From NCBI RefSeq assembly GCF_019303475.1, contig NZ_JABLSI010000019.1, positions 1 through 64,000 of the forward strand: DNA of 64,000 bases. Reading direction: 5' to 3'. The position numbers and the translations under genes were made by a program. The notes below the pieces were generated by a model, which was not told where the DNA came from, did not search any database, and saw only the letters and a program-made list of their open reading frames with translations. Shown here one piece after another: positions 25,016 through 33,130 of this stretch (position 1 is its first letter; every line of letters starts with the position of its first letter). The stretch comes from Streptomyces sp. JJ38 (GTDB taxonomy: Bacteria > Actinomycetota > Actinomycetes > Streptomycetales > Streptomycetaceae).

Positions 25016-25693
25016 GTGGCAGAGGTACTCGTTTCGACGGCACGGCCTATCGGCGGCGTGCCTGTGATGGCGCCGTGGTCGGCGGCTTCCCAGCGCCCGG
25101 CGGTGGCGCGAGCGTCCGGATCACGGGGTGCGACGGCCCCCCCGACGGCCGCGGGGCTCCCGCCCGCGGCGTACGGCGAGACTGACGGTGCCGCTGTCGT
25201 GGGCACCAGCGTCGACCACCTGACCGAGACCTACCGCACTCACTACCGTTCGCTGCTCGGCCTCGCGGCCCTGCTGCTGGACGACACCGCCTCCTGCGAG
25301 GACGTCGTGCAGGAGGCGTTCATCCGCGTGCACTCCGCCCGCAGGCGGGTGAAGGACCCGGAGAAGACGCTGGCGTATCTGCGGCAGACCGTGGTCAACC
25401 TCTCGCGTTCCACACTGCGCCGCCGCATCCTCGGGCTGAAGCTGCTGTCGAAGCCGATGCCGGACGCGGCGAGCGCGGAGGAGGGCGCCTACGAGGCGCT
25501 CGAGCGCGACGAGCTCAAGCGGGCGCTGCGCGGGCTGCAGCGGCGGCAGCGGGAGGTCCTGGTGCTGCGGTACTTCGCGGACATGACCGAGGAGCAGGTG
25601 GCCCAGACGCTCGGGATCTCCCGGGGCTCGGTGAAGGCGTACGGCTCGCGCGGCATCGCCGCGCTCCGGGTGGCGATGGAGGCACCGGCATGA
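25016..25693 (+). CDS. SigE-family RNA polymerase sigma factor (ECF type)
   Basis: A 225-residue group IV sigma factor. A non-conserved N-terminal ~60 residues precede region 2 (THYRSLLGLAALLLDDTASCEDVVQEAFIRVH) and region 4 (LQRRQREVLVLRYFADMTEEQVAQTLGISRGSVKAYGSRG). The following gene overlaps by ATGA and encodes a single-pass membrane protein, the usual place for an anti-sigma factor. The sigma factor near ask is conserved in streptomycetes. The start at GTG 25016 is uncertain because a start closer to region 2 is possible. Confidence 0.9.
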   Translation: MAEVLVSTARPIGGVPVMAPWSAASQRPAVARASGSRGATAPPTAAGLPPAAYGETDGAAVVGTSVDHLTETYRTHYRSLLGLAALLLDDTASCEDVVQEAFIRVHSARRRVKDPEKTLAYLRQTVVNLSRSTLRRRILGLKLLSKPMPDAASAEEGAYEALERDELKRALRGLQRRQREVLVLRYFADMTEEQVAQTLGISRGSVKAYGSRGIAALRVAMEAPA

Positions 25694-26880
25694 CGGCGGG
25701 GCCGGGCAAGGGCCGAGAGCCGGACGAGGGCTCCGGGCTGCCCGAGGACGAGGACGAGCTGCGGCGGCTGCTCCAGGACGCCGTGCGCGACATCGAGCCG
25801 TCCCGGGACGCGCTGGACCACCTGCGGCACGCGGTGCCCGTACGCCGGGCCCGGCGCCGGCACGCGATGATCGGCGCCGCCACGGCGGTGCTGGTCACGG
25901 CGGTCACGGTCCCGCTGATGACGACCGGCGTGGTGCCGGGGCCGCTCGCTGAGGACGACCGGGCGAACGCGGCGCACAGCACGGACGCCGGGAGCGGCAA
26001 GCCCTACGGTGGCCGGGACACGACGGGGGCGCAGGGCGAGTCGTCCGGCGACGAGGGGACGGGAGACGGCGGCGCCGCGTCGCGGCCCAGCACCTCCCCG
26101 AGCCCGGACGACACCGACGGCCTGGGCCCGTCCTCCCCGAGCTGCCTGCGCGACCAGCTCGGCGAGCCCGAGGCCGAGGTCGGAAAGCCGGACGAGGACG
26201 GGGTCATCCACGGCGCCTTCCGGTTCACCAACGTCTCCGGCGAGAGCTGCCGGGTCGGAGCGGCGGACCAGCTCTCGGCGAAGGCGCGCGGGGAGGCGGA
26301 CGCCACCGCGATCACCGTCCTGGACCACACCGCGGGCGGCCGGGCACCCGGCCTGCCCGAACCGCCGGAGGTCGTGAAGGAGCTGATCCTGCGCCCCGGG
26401 GAGTCCTTCCAGGTGCGGTTCGCCTGGATGCCGGACGCGGAGCGCGGCCCCGGGGGCTGCCCGGCGCCGGACGCGGAGCCGGATCCGGAGCCGTCGGAGG
26501 GCGGCACGTCGGGCGGGAGCGAGACCACCGGAGGCTCGGGCGGGGACGACGGCGGCGCCCAGAGCGGGGACGGCGGCACCGAGGGCGGCGAGGAGACGAC
26601 GTCCGGGTCCACCGGGGGCGGCGGCACCGAGGGCGGGGAGCAGACGGCGACGTCCAGCGGATCGGGCCCGGAGCAGAACGAGCCGTCCGGGCTGACGACG
26701 CTCTCCGACACCGGGACGGGCAGCGGTGAGCAGGTGGACGAGGCCGAGGACGAGGGCGCGGCCACGGCCGTGATCCTGCGCTACGTCCCGGCCGCGGGGG
26801 AGCCGTCGGCTCCGACGGCCTTCCTGGGAGGGGTCTGCGCCGGGACGGTGTACCGCACGGGCGTGCTGCCGGTGAGCTGA
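25690..26880 (+). CDS. Single-pass membrane protein coupled to the sigma factor (putative anti-sigma factor)
   Basis: A 396-residue protein with an acidic cytoplasmic N terminus (EDEDELRRLLQDAVRDIEPS), a basic stretch, one membrane helix (about 60-80, MIGAAAVLVTAVTVPL region) and a large extracellular part. The extracellular part has a DUF4232-like beta segment (AFRFTNVSGESCRVGAAD) interrupted by Gly/Ser/Thr/Glu-rich low-complexity sequence. There is no ZAS zinc motif, so binding of the sigma factor is inferred from the 4-base overlap and topology alone. Confidence 0.75.
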   Translation: MTAGPGKGREPDEGSGLPEDEDELRRLLQDAVRDIEPSRDALDHLRHAVPVRRARRRHAMIGAATAVLVTAVTVPLMTTGVVPGPLAEDDRANAAHSTDAGSGKPYGGRDTTGAQGESSGDEGTGDGGAASRPSTSPSPDDTDGLGPSSPSCLRDQLGEPEAEVGKPDEDGVIHGAFRFTNVSGESCRVGAADQLSAKARGEADATAITVLDHTAGGRAPGLPEPPEVVKELILRPGESFQVRFAWMPDAERGPGGCPAPDAEPDPEPSEGGTSGGSETTGGSGGDDGGAQSGDGGTEGGEETTSGSTGGGGTEGGEQTATSSGSGPEQNEPSGLTTLSDTGTGSGEQVDEAEDEGAATAVILRYVPAAGEPSAPTAFLGGVCAGTVYRTGVLPVS

Positions 26881-26886
26881 GCCGCC

Positions 26887-26958
26887 GCCGTCCCGCTGCC
26901 CGCCGCCCGCCGTCCCGCCGCCCGCCGCCCGCCGTCCCGCCGCCCGCCGTCCCGCCGG
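26887..26958. repeat. GC-only tandem repeat between genes
   Basis: Variants of CGCCCGCCGTCCCGC repeat about five times between the putative anti-sigma and SURF1 genes. It ends in a small inverted repeat (CCCGCCGGGCGGG) that could help termination. Confidence 0.7.
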
Positions 26959-27006
26959 GCGGGGGTGGGTCCGGCGTGCCGGTTTCGCCCCCGTACCGTG
27001 GTGGGT

Positions 27007-27888
27007 GTGTACCGGTTCCTGCTGACTCCCCGCTGGTGGATGCTCAACGTCTTCCTCGTGCTGGCGGTGCCGTTCTGCGTGGTCATGGGCGCCTGGCAGC
27101 TGAGCCGGTTCGAGGACCGGGTGGACTCGCAGCGCCGCCACGACCGGCTGGCCACGCAGGGCGCCGCCCAGGAGGCCGAGCCGCTGGCCGCGCTGCTTCC
27201 CGTCACCGGTGACACCTCCGGCCGGATGGCGCGGGTCGAGGGCCGCTACGACTCCGGGCACGAGTATCTGGTGCCGGACCGCTCGCTGGACGGCGAGCGG
27301 GGCTTCTACGTGCTGACGCCGCTGCGTCCGGACGGCGGCGGGCCGGCCGTGCCCGTCGTCCGCGGCTGGCTGCCGGGGGAGCCGGACGCGTCCCGCGTCC
27401 CGCCGGCCCCGGCGGGCGAGGTGCGAGTGACGGGCGCGCTCCAGGCGTCCGAGAGCCGTGGCCGGACGGGTCTGCCGGCCGGGCAGCTCGGGGTGATCAG
27501 CGCGGCCTCGCTGGTGAACCTCGTGCCCTACGACGTCGAGGACGCCTGGATCACCGTGCAGTCGGCGCGCGAGCCGCTGAGGGCCGTCCCGCCCGCCGCC
27601 GCGAAGGGCAGCGGGCTGGACATGAAGGCCTTCCAGAACCTCGGCTACACGGCCGAGTGGTTCGTCTTCGCGGGGTTCGTGGTGTTCATGTGGTTCCGCT
27701 TCTTCCGCCGTGAGGTGGAGGTGGCCCGCGACGCCGAGATGGGCCTCATTCCCGGGACGCCGGACGGGCGGAGTCCGGACCGGGAGACTGCGGACCGGCG
27801 GACTCCGGACCGGGAGACGCCAGGCCGGGAGACTCGGGAAGACCCAGGTGCCGCAGTGCGAACCGCAGCTCCAGACCGACCTGCTTGA
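27007..27888 (+). CDS. SURF1 family protein
   Basis: A 293-residue SURF1/Shy1 homologue, involved in cytochrome c oxidase maturation. It has the typical two-helix layout: an N-terminal membrane segment (WWMLNVFLVLAVPFCVVMGAWQLSRF, residues 9-34, with the WQLSRF signature) and a C-terminal one (WFVFAGFVVFMWFRFF). Between them is the extracytoplasmic domain with PVVRGWLP. The GTG at 27007 fits the family start. The last ~45 codons are a repetitive Arg/Asp/Glu/Pro tail that overlaps the convergent peptidase gene by 143 bases. Confidence 0.9.
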   Translation: MYRFLLTPRWWMLNVFLVLAVPFCVVMGAWQLSRFEDRVDSQRRHDRLATQGAAQEAEPLAALLPVTGDTSGRMARVEGRYDSGHEYLVPDRSLDGERGFYVLTPLRPDGGGPAVPVVRGWLPGEPDASRVPPAPAGEVRVTGALQASESRGRTGLPAGQLGVISAASLVNLVPYDVEDAWITVQSAREPLRAVPPAAAKGSGLDMKAFQNLGYTAEWFVFAGFVVFMWFRFFRREVEVARDAEMGLIPGTPDGRSPDRETADRRTPDRETPGRETREDPGAAVRTAAPDRPA

Positions 27889-29647
27889 TCCGTTCCTCCA
27901 CCACCAGCGAGCCGTGCCCGGCGTCGTAGCGGTACACCTCGTGCGGGTGCCGCCGGGCGGCCAGGCGCTCGATGTAGTTCTCCACCTGCCGGATCGGGCA
28001 GCGCGGGTCGTTGACGCCGGCCGAGATGTAGACCGGGGCCCGGACGGCGTCCACGTAGGTGATGGGCGACGAGGCCGCGTACCGTTCGGGCACCTCCTCG
28101 GGAGTGCCGCCGAGGAGCGTGCGGTCCATGGACTTCAGCGCCTCCATCTCGTCGTGGTAGGCGGTGACGTAGTCGGCCACCGGGACGGCCGCGATGCCCA
28201 GCGTCCAGTCCCCGGGCTGCACGCCGAGGCCGAGCAGGGTGAGGTAGCCGCCCCAGGAGCCGCCGGTCAGGACGAGCCGCTCGGGGTCGGCCAGGCCGGA
28301 GGTGACGGCCCACTCCCGCACCGCCGCGATGTCCTCCAGCTCGATGAGCCCGACGCGGTGCTTGAGGGCGTCCGTCCAGGCGCGACCGTAGCCGGTGGAG
28401 CCGCGGTAGTTGACGCGTACGACGGCGAAGCCGTGGTCGACCCAGGCGGCGGGCTGGGCGGCGAAGGCGTCGGAGTCGTGCCAGGTCGGGCCGCCGTGGA
28501 TGTCGAAGACGGTGGGGAAGGGTCCCTCGCCGTCGGGCCGCTGGACGAGGGCGTGCACGCGCCCGCCGGGCCCCTCGACCCACACGTCCTCGACCGGCCG
28601 GGAGGCGGGCGCCTTGAGCCCCGGCGGGTCCAGGACGACGGCGCCGGAGGTCGAGCGCAGCGCGGGAGGACGGGCGGCGGAGGACCACAGGAACTCCACG
28701 GTGCCGTCCGGGCGGGCCGTCGCTCCCGACACGGTGCCCGGCGGTGTCTCGACCCGGGTCAGCTCGCCGTCGGCCAGGTCGTAGCGCCACAGCTCGCTGC
28801 GGGCCTGGTAGCTGTGGACGACGAGCAGCCCGGTGCCGTCCGGGTACCACTCGGCGCCGACGTCCCCGGGCAGGTCGAGCGCGAGGTCGTGCGTCTCCCC
28901 GGCGACCGGGTCCCACACCATCGGCTCCCACCGGCCGCGCCGCTGGTGCCCGACCAGCAGCCGGGTGTCACCGTCGCGCGGGGCGAAGCCGAGGACGGCG
29001 AGCCCCAGCTCCTTGGTGCCGCCCTCGCTGTCGTCCAGCTCGGCGACGGCTCCGCCGTCGCGGTCGACGACGCGCAGTGCCGCGTGCATGGCGTCGCCGT
29101 GCTCGGTGTGCTCGATGACGAGGTAGCGGCCGTCGTGGCTCAGGTCGCCCACGCCCGCGGACTCCCGGTGCCGGTAGATCTCGGCCGGCTCCCCGCCCGG
29201 CGGTACGACGTGGATCGTCGTGCCCTCCTCGTCGGTGGAGCGGCCCACGACGGCGGTGCCGTCGCGGCCGAGGGCCAGCCCGGCCGAGTAGGCGGCCTTG
29301 AGCCCGGGCACGGCCGGTTCGTCGCCGCCCGCACCGCCTTCGCCGTCCCCGCCGGGGCCGGTGAACGGCTGCCGCATCCAGACGCCGAACTCGTCGCCGT
29401 CGGTGTCGGCGAACCACCAGATCCAGCGGCCGTCGGGGGAGAGGAGGCCGTCGGTGGTGCCGTTCGGGCGGTCGGTGACCTGGCGGGTCTCGCCGGTGGT
29501 CCGGTCCCAGGCGTACAGCTCGTAGGTGCCGGTCGCGTTCGACACGAACAGCGCGTGGTCGGGGGCGTCTTCGGCCCAGTCGGGCAGGGAGACGCGCGGG
29601 GCGCGGAACCGCTTCTCCCAGTCGGGCATGGTCTCTGCGTCGGTCAT
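27746..29647 (-). CDS. S9 family peptidase (prolyl oligopeptidase-like)
   Basis: A 633-residue cytoplasmic serine hydrolase. A beta-propeller-type N-terminal region (about 1-340) with several PDG/TGE repeats precedes an alpha/beta-hydrolase domain carrying Ser464 (GGSWGGY), Asp547 (GVNDPRC) and His578 (AGHGS). Such enzymes cleave short peptides or acyl-amino acids. The last ~35 residues are a Pro/Ser/Gly repeat encoded in the overlap with SURF1. Its neighbour on the other side is the LuxR regulator of the peptide/ATP-grasp cluster; a role in processing that cluster's product is possible but not shown. Confidence 0.92.
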   Translation of the reverse strand: MTDAETMPDWEKRFRAPRVSLPDWAEDAPDHALFVSNATGTYELYAWDRTTGETRQVTDRPNGTTDGLLSPDGRWIWWFADTDGDEFGVWMRQPFTGPGGDGEGGAGGDEPAVPGLKAAYSAGLALGRDGTAVVGRSTDEEGTTIHVVPPGGEPAEIYRHRESAGVGDLSHDGRYLVIEHTEHGDAMHAALRVVDRDGGAVAELDDSEGGTKELGLAVLGFAPRDGDTRLLVGHQRRGRWEPMVWDPVAGETHDLALDLPGDVGAEWYPDGTGLLVVHSYQARSELWRYDLADGELTRVETPPGTVSGATARPDGTVEFLWSSAARPPALRSTSGAVVLDPPGLKAPASRPVEDVWVEGPGGRVHALVQRPDGEGPFPTVFDIHGGPTWHDSDAFAAQPAAWVDHGFAVVRVNYRGSTGYGRAWTDALKHRVGLIELEDIAAVREWAVTSGLADPERLVLTGGSWGGYLTLLGLGVQPGDWTLGIAAVPVADYVTAYHDEMEALKSMDRTLLGGTPEEVPERYAASSPITYVDAVRAPVYISAGVNDPRCPIRQVENYIERLAARRHPHEVYRYDAGHGSLVVEERIKQVGLELRFALRHLGLPESPGLASPGPESAGPQSPGPDSARPASRE

Positions 29648-29730
29648 GGCTCCATGTAAGCCGATCGACGGGGTGGGCCCGCCACCGGGACGCGCGGCGG
29701 GCCCGGCACGGCCGGAGGCGCCCGGCGCGC

Positions 29731-30732
29731 TCAGGGCTCCAGCAGGTTGCGCTCGCGGATGAGGTAGCCCAGTTCCAGGCGGCTCTTGGCGCCGACGCGG
29801 GTCATGATCTCGGAGACGTGGCGCTGGCAGGTGCGCACGGAGATGCCGAGGGCGCGGGCCACGCCGCGGTCGTCGGAGCCCTGGACGAGCAGCCGCAGTA
29901 TGGCCTGCTTGGTCTGGTTGCCGATGCCCTGGATGGAGGGCTTGTCCTGGCAGCGGCCCATGGGCTGGCCCTGGGCCCACAGGACCTCGAAGACGTCGGC
30001 GGCGAAGGAGCTGAGGTCGGGGTCCCGCAGTACGAGGGCGCCCTCGGGGGCGTCCGGCAGGGGGAGGACGACGGTCTCGCGGTCGAAGACGAGGAAGCGG
30101 GTCAGGCCGCTGCTGAGGGTGCGGATCTCGGCGCCGTGGGAGGTGAGCTGGGTGGCGTGCCAGAGGGTGGCGCTGTCGAAGCGGGCCGAGTGCTGGTAGA
30201 GGGAGCGCAGTTGGACGCCGCGGTTGAGCAGGTCGAGGTCGCGGTCGGCGGCCTCGGCGAGGACGTCGGCGGGGCGGGGCCCTCCGGGCTGGGCCGCCAG
30301 GACCTCTTTGGCGCAGGAGGTGGCGAGCTGGTTGAGGGTCTCCCGTACGGCGCGGTTGGAGGTCAGCCGCTCCTGGGAGGGGGCGTCCAGCTCCCCCTGG
30401 GCGCGGTGGATGGAGTCGAGCAGGTGGAGCTGGTCGCGCAGGGCGGCGAGGCGGCGCTTCTCCTCGGCGAGGTGCTGCTCGTGGCTGTGGAGGACCCGCA
30501 TGGAGGAGAGGGCCGGGTCGACGGCGGCGATGCGCTGCCGTCCGACGCGGCGCAGCAGCCCGAGCCGCAGCAGGGACTCGACGGCTGCGTCGGCCGGTTC
30601 GCCCTCGTCGCCCGTGGCGGCGCGGGTGGCCTCCTCGATGGGGAGGACGGTGTGCCGGACGACGTGGCGGTAGAGGCGGATCGCCGTGGGGCTGAGAACG
30701 GGGGGTATCGTCCGTGCGCCTTCGCTGACCAT
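29731..30732 (-). CDS. LuxR C-terminal-type transcriptional regulator (TrmB-like N-terminus)
   Basis: A 333-residue regulator. The N-terminal part resembles a winged helix followed by a coiled coil (EQHLAEEKRRLAALRDQLHLLDS), a phospholipase-D/TrmB-like central part, and a LuxR helix-turn-helix at 280-325 (GSDDRGVARALGISVRTCQRHVSEIMTRVGAKSRLELG). AAGGA precedes the ATG. It is divergent from the small exported-looking peptide and the ATP-grasp operon, with 501 bases between, so it is the likely cluster regulator. The signal it senses is unknown. Confidence 0.88.
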   Translation of the reverse strand: MVSEGARTIPPVLSPTAIRLYRHVVRHTVLPIEEATRAATGDEGEPADAAVESLLRLGLLRRVGRQRIAAVDPALSSMRVLHSHEQHLAEEKRRLAALRDQLHLLDSIHRAQGELDAPSQERLTSNRAVRETLNQLATSCAKEVLAAQPGGPRPADVLAEAADRDLDLLNRGVQLRSLYQHSARFDSATLWHATQLTSHGAEIRTLSSGLTRFLVFDRETVVLPLPDAPEGALVLRDPDLSSFAADVFEVLWAQGQPMGRCQDKPSIQGIGNQTKQAILRLLVQGSDDRGVARALGISVRTCQRHVSEIMTRVGAKSRLELGYLIRERNLLEP

Positions 30733-31233
30733 CGGGGCCTGTCCTTCTTGAGACTGTCATTTTTACGACGCCATGTTGAGCTTGCCACAGCATTCCGCGC
30801 GAAGTACCGGGTAAAACAGAGGCGTTGGGCCCTCCTTCGAGACTTCGCCAGCAGGGTGCGAGCAGGCCGCCCGCGACGTGCGGGCGGCGGCGGGCGCCGG
30901 GCGCCGGGAGCGGTCGTGACGGCCGGATGACACCCCCCTTCCGGACGCCGGCCGCCGTGCCGGTGGGGAAGATGCCACCGGGGGTGTTCCGTTGCCCGAA
31001 CGCACGGTGTGGTCCGTCACGTCACGACCGGGCAAAGGAGCGTGGAGGGCTGTGCTCCGCGGTGGAACGGCGCTGGCCTGCTGCGCAAGCCTTCCTACTT
31101 ACGCCTGTCTCAATCACGACAATGTCGTTATGTTGCCGCGCGACACGAGGCCGGGGCAACCTCTTCCCGTGGGGCTCGCCGCCACCTCAGGCGACCTTCA
31201 GAGAACAATCTTCACAGGATTGGATACGGGGAC
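30733..31233. promoter_or_regulatory. Divergent regulatory region of the ATP-grasp cluster
   Basis: No gene is visible in these 501 bases. A perfect palindrome ACGACAATGTCGT lies at 31116-31128, about 105 bases before the peptide start, and is a candidate operator. The local sequence 31090-31230 is AT-richer than its surroundings, as expected for a promoter. An AT-rich TAAAAA at about 30760 on the minus strand may be the -10 of the regulator gene. Confidence 0.45.
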
Positions 31234-31416
31234 ATGGCCAAGAGAGCAGCGCTCGCCGCTTCGGCCTCCGCACTGGCGTTGGGCCTGGTGCTGGCAGGTG
31301 GAGTCCTGACACAGGACGCGGGTCCGGCCGCGCACGTGGCGGCGGATCAGCGGCCCGGCCAGATCTCCGCCGCCGTGCAGTCCGGAGGTTCCCAGGGCGA
31401 CACAGGGTGGGGCTGA
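31234..31416 (+). CDS. Small exported-type peptide (60 residues), first gene of the cluster
   Basis: ATG 31234 gives 60 residues: a basic start (MAKR), a hydrophobic Ala/Leu core (about 5-25) typical of a signal peptide, then ~35 residues ending GGSQGDTGWG. No cysteines are present. It could be a secreted signalling peptide read by the divergent LuxR regulator, or a precursor used by the downstream ATP-grasp ligases. Neither is proven. The ribosome site (GGGG) is weak. The next gene starts 397 bases later. Confidence 0.6.
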   Translation: MAKRAALAASASALALGLVLAGGVLTQDAGPAAHVAADQRPGQISAAVQSGGSQGDTGWG

Positions 31417-31813
31417 CCCGAGTGCTGGGAGCAAGCGGGCGGGAGGCCGGCCTTCGGGCCGTTGCCTCGTCCGTGCTCCGCGGGGAGAACGGGGGTCTGT
31501 TCGGTGTGCTTCCGGGACGCGGCCGTCGGCCGGTCCGTGGAAGGTCCTGACGGCACCGTCCGGCACACGCGCGGTGCCCCGCGACAGCGGGACGGAGTCC
31601 GCGTCGGCCGGACGAGACCGGTCCGGCCGCTCGTGCCGCGCCCGTGCCACGCCCTTGCCGAGCCCATGACCGCGTCGGCGAGCGCCCCAGCGCCCCGTCA
31701 ACGTCGTGCGCCGACCTCACGTGCCCCTGGCGACGCGAACACGCCATGCGCCCATGCGACGGGATCGCGACCGAGCGCCGTGATGCCTCACGAACAGAAA
31801 GATCCTCTGTGAC
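31417..31813. other. Spacer between the peptide and the MFS gene
   Basis: 397 bases without a convincing gene. Several hairpins are possible, the best being CGGCCGGA (31605-31612) with TCCGGCCG (31622-31629). It could separate high peptide expression from lower operon expression, or hold a second promoter. Confidence 0.4.
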
Positions 31814-33109
31814 ATGAGTGTGTACCTGCACCGCAACTTCCTGCTCAGCTTCCTCGCGTCGTTCATCTCCCTGTTCGGCTCGAAGCTGCTGATGATCTCG
31901 TACGTGGCGTACGTCTTCACGGAAAAGGGAAGTGCGACGCTGGCCGCGATCGTGTTCGCCGCCGACTGGATCGCGAACCTCTTCATCGGCATCCTGGGCG
32001 CGCAGTACATCGACCGGCAGGACGCCAGAAAGCTGCTGATCTGGCTCAACCTGGTCACCGCCGGCGTCACGTTGGTGTTCCTGGGCTTCACGGACCCGGA
32101 CCTCTACGTGTACGCGGTCGTCATCATCTTCCTGCGGGCGCTGCTGAAGAGCGCGGTGCAGAACGCCCGGGTCAAGGGACTCGTGCAGTTCTTCAGCGAG
32201 AAGGAGACCAACACCTTCTCGCCGCTGTTCAACTCCGCCCTGCCGATCGCGATGGCGCTGGCGGGCGCGGTGGGCATCGTGATCCTCGACATCGCCGGGA
32301 TGGCCGCCGTCGTCCTGATCGACGCCGCCTGCTTCCTCGTCGCCGCCGGGTTGATGGTGCTGGTGCGGCCCAACAAGACGCGGCTGGAAGCCTCGTTGAA
32401 GAGCTCGCGGGGCGAGGGCCGCCGCACCAGCCTGGCCGGCGTGCGGGAAGCGTCCTCGCTGATGTCGCGCAACGACACGATCGGCACCGCCGTCTTCTAC
32501 ATCGTCCTGTCGGTCACCGCGTTCCAGGCCACCTACGAGTCGCTGATCACGGTGATCCCGGAGATCTGGTACGGCTACGGGGAGTCCGGCATCGCGCTGT
32601 TCTTCACCTTCGAGTCGATCAGCATCATGGCCGGCGCCTTCATCTACCAGTGGTTCAGCCGCCGCGACCTCATCAACGACGCGAACAAGCAGAAGGTCAA
32701 CCTGTCGGTCGTCACGGCCATCACCGCCCTGTATCTGGCGATGCCCGCGACGAGCGACAACATCGTCCTCGCGGTCGCCGTGTTCTCCCTGATGGTCCTC
32801 GGCGGCGAGATCATCTGGGTGCACCACTTCAAGCTGATGATCGCCACCACGCCGGACGCGCGGGTCTCCTCCGTGGTGGGGCTCCAGACCGCCATCGGCT
32901 ACAGCCTCATGGCCGTCTTCGCCTTCGTCTTCGCCCGCGGCCTGGACAGCAGTCTCGGCATCGACACCACCGTGTACCTCAACGTCGCGCTCACCGTCGG
33001 ACTCGTCATCGGCTGGGAGCTCCTCCGCAGGAGGATCCAGCGACGTGAGCAGCAGGCGACGCCGTCCGGTGTCGACGACCCGGCACCCGCCCAGACCGCC
33101 GCTCAGTAA
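31814..33109 (+). CDS. Major facilitator superfamily transporter
   Basis: A 431-residue integral membrane protein with about 12 hydrophobic helices, beginning directly with LLSFLASFISLFGSKLLMISYVAYVFTE and with the MFS loop IDRQDARK after helix 2. It is related to MFS exporters of the MFS_1/MFS_3 type. It is the first gene of an eight-gene operon and probably exports the product. Ribosome site upstream is weak; ATG 31814 is the only in-frame start. A 21-base gap leads to the ATP-grasp gene. Confidence 0.88.
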   Translation: MSVYLHRNFLLSFLASFISLFGSKLLMISYVAYVFTEKGSATLAAIVFAADWIANLFIGILGAQYIDRQDARKLLIWLNLVTAGVTLVFLGFTDPDLYVYAVVIIFLRALLKSAVQNARVKGLVQFFSEKETNTFSPLFNSALPIAMALAGAVGIVILDIAGMAAVVLIDAACFLVAAGLMVLVRPNKTRLEASLKSSRGEGRRTSLAGVREASSLMSRNDTIGTAVFYIVLSVTAFQATYESLITVIPEIWYGYGESGIALFFTFESISIMAGAFIYQWFSRRDLINDANKQKVNLSVVTAITALYLAMPATSDNIVLAVAVFSLMVLGGEIIWVHHFKLMIATTPDARVSSVVGLQTAIGYSLMAVFAFVFARGLDSSLGIDTTVYLNVALTVGLVIGWELLRRRIQRREQQATPSGVDDPAPAQTAAQ

Positions 33110-33130
33110 GCCCTGTTGGAGGAACCAGCC

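Noticed and set aside
26887..26958. CRISPR-like array
   Set aside because: The repeats are short, contiguous and G/C-only without spacers, so it is a simple tandem repeat.
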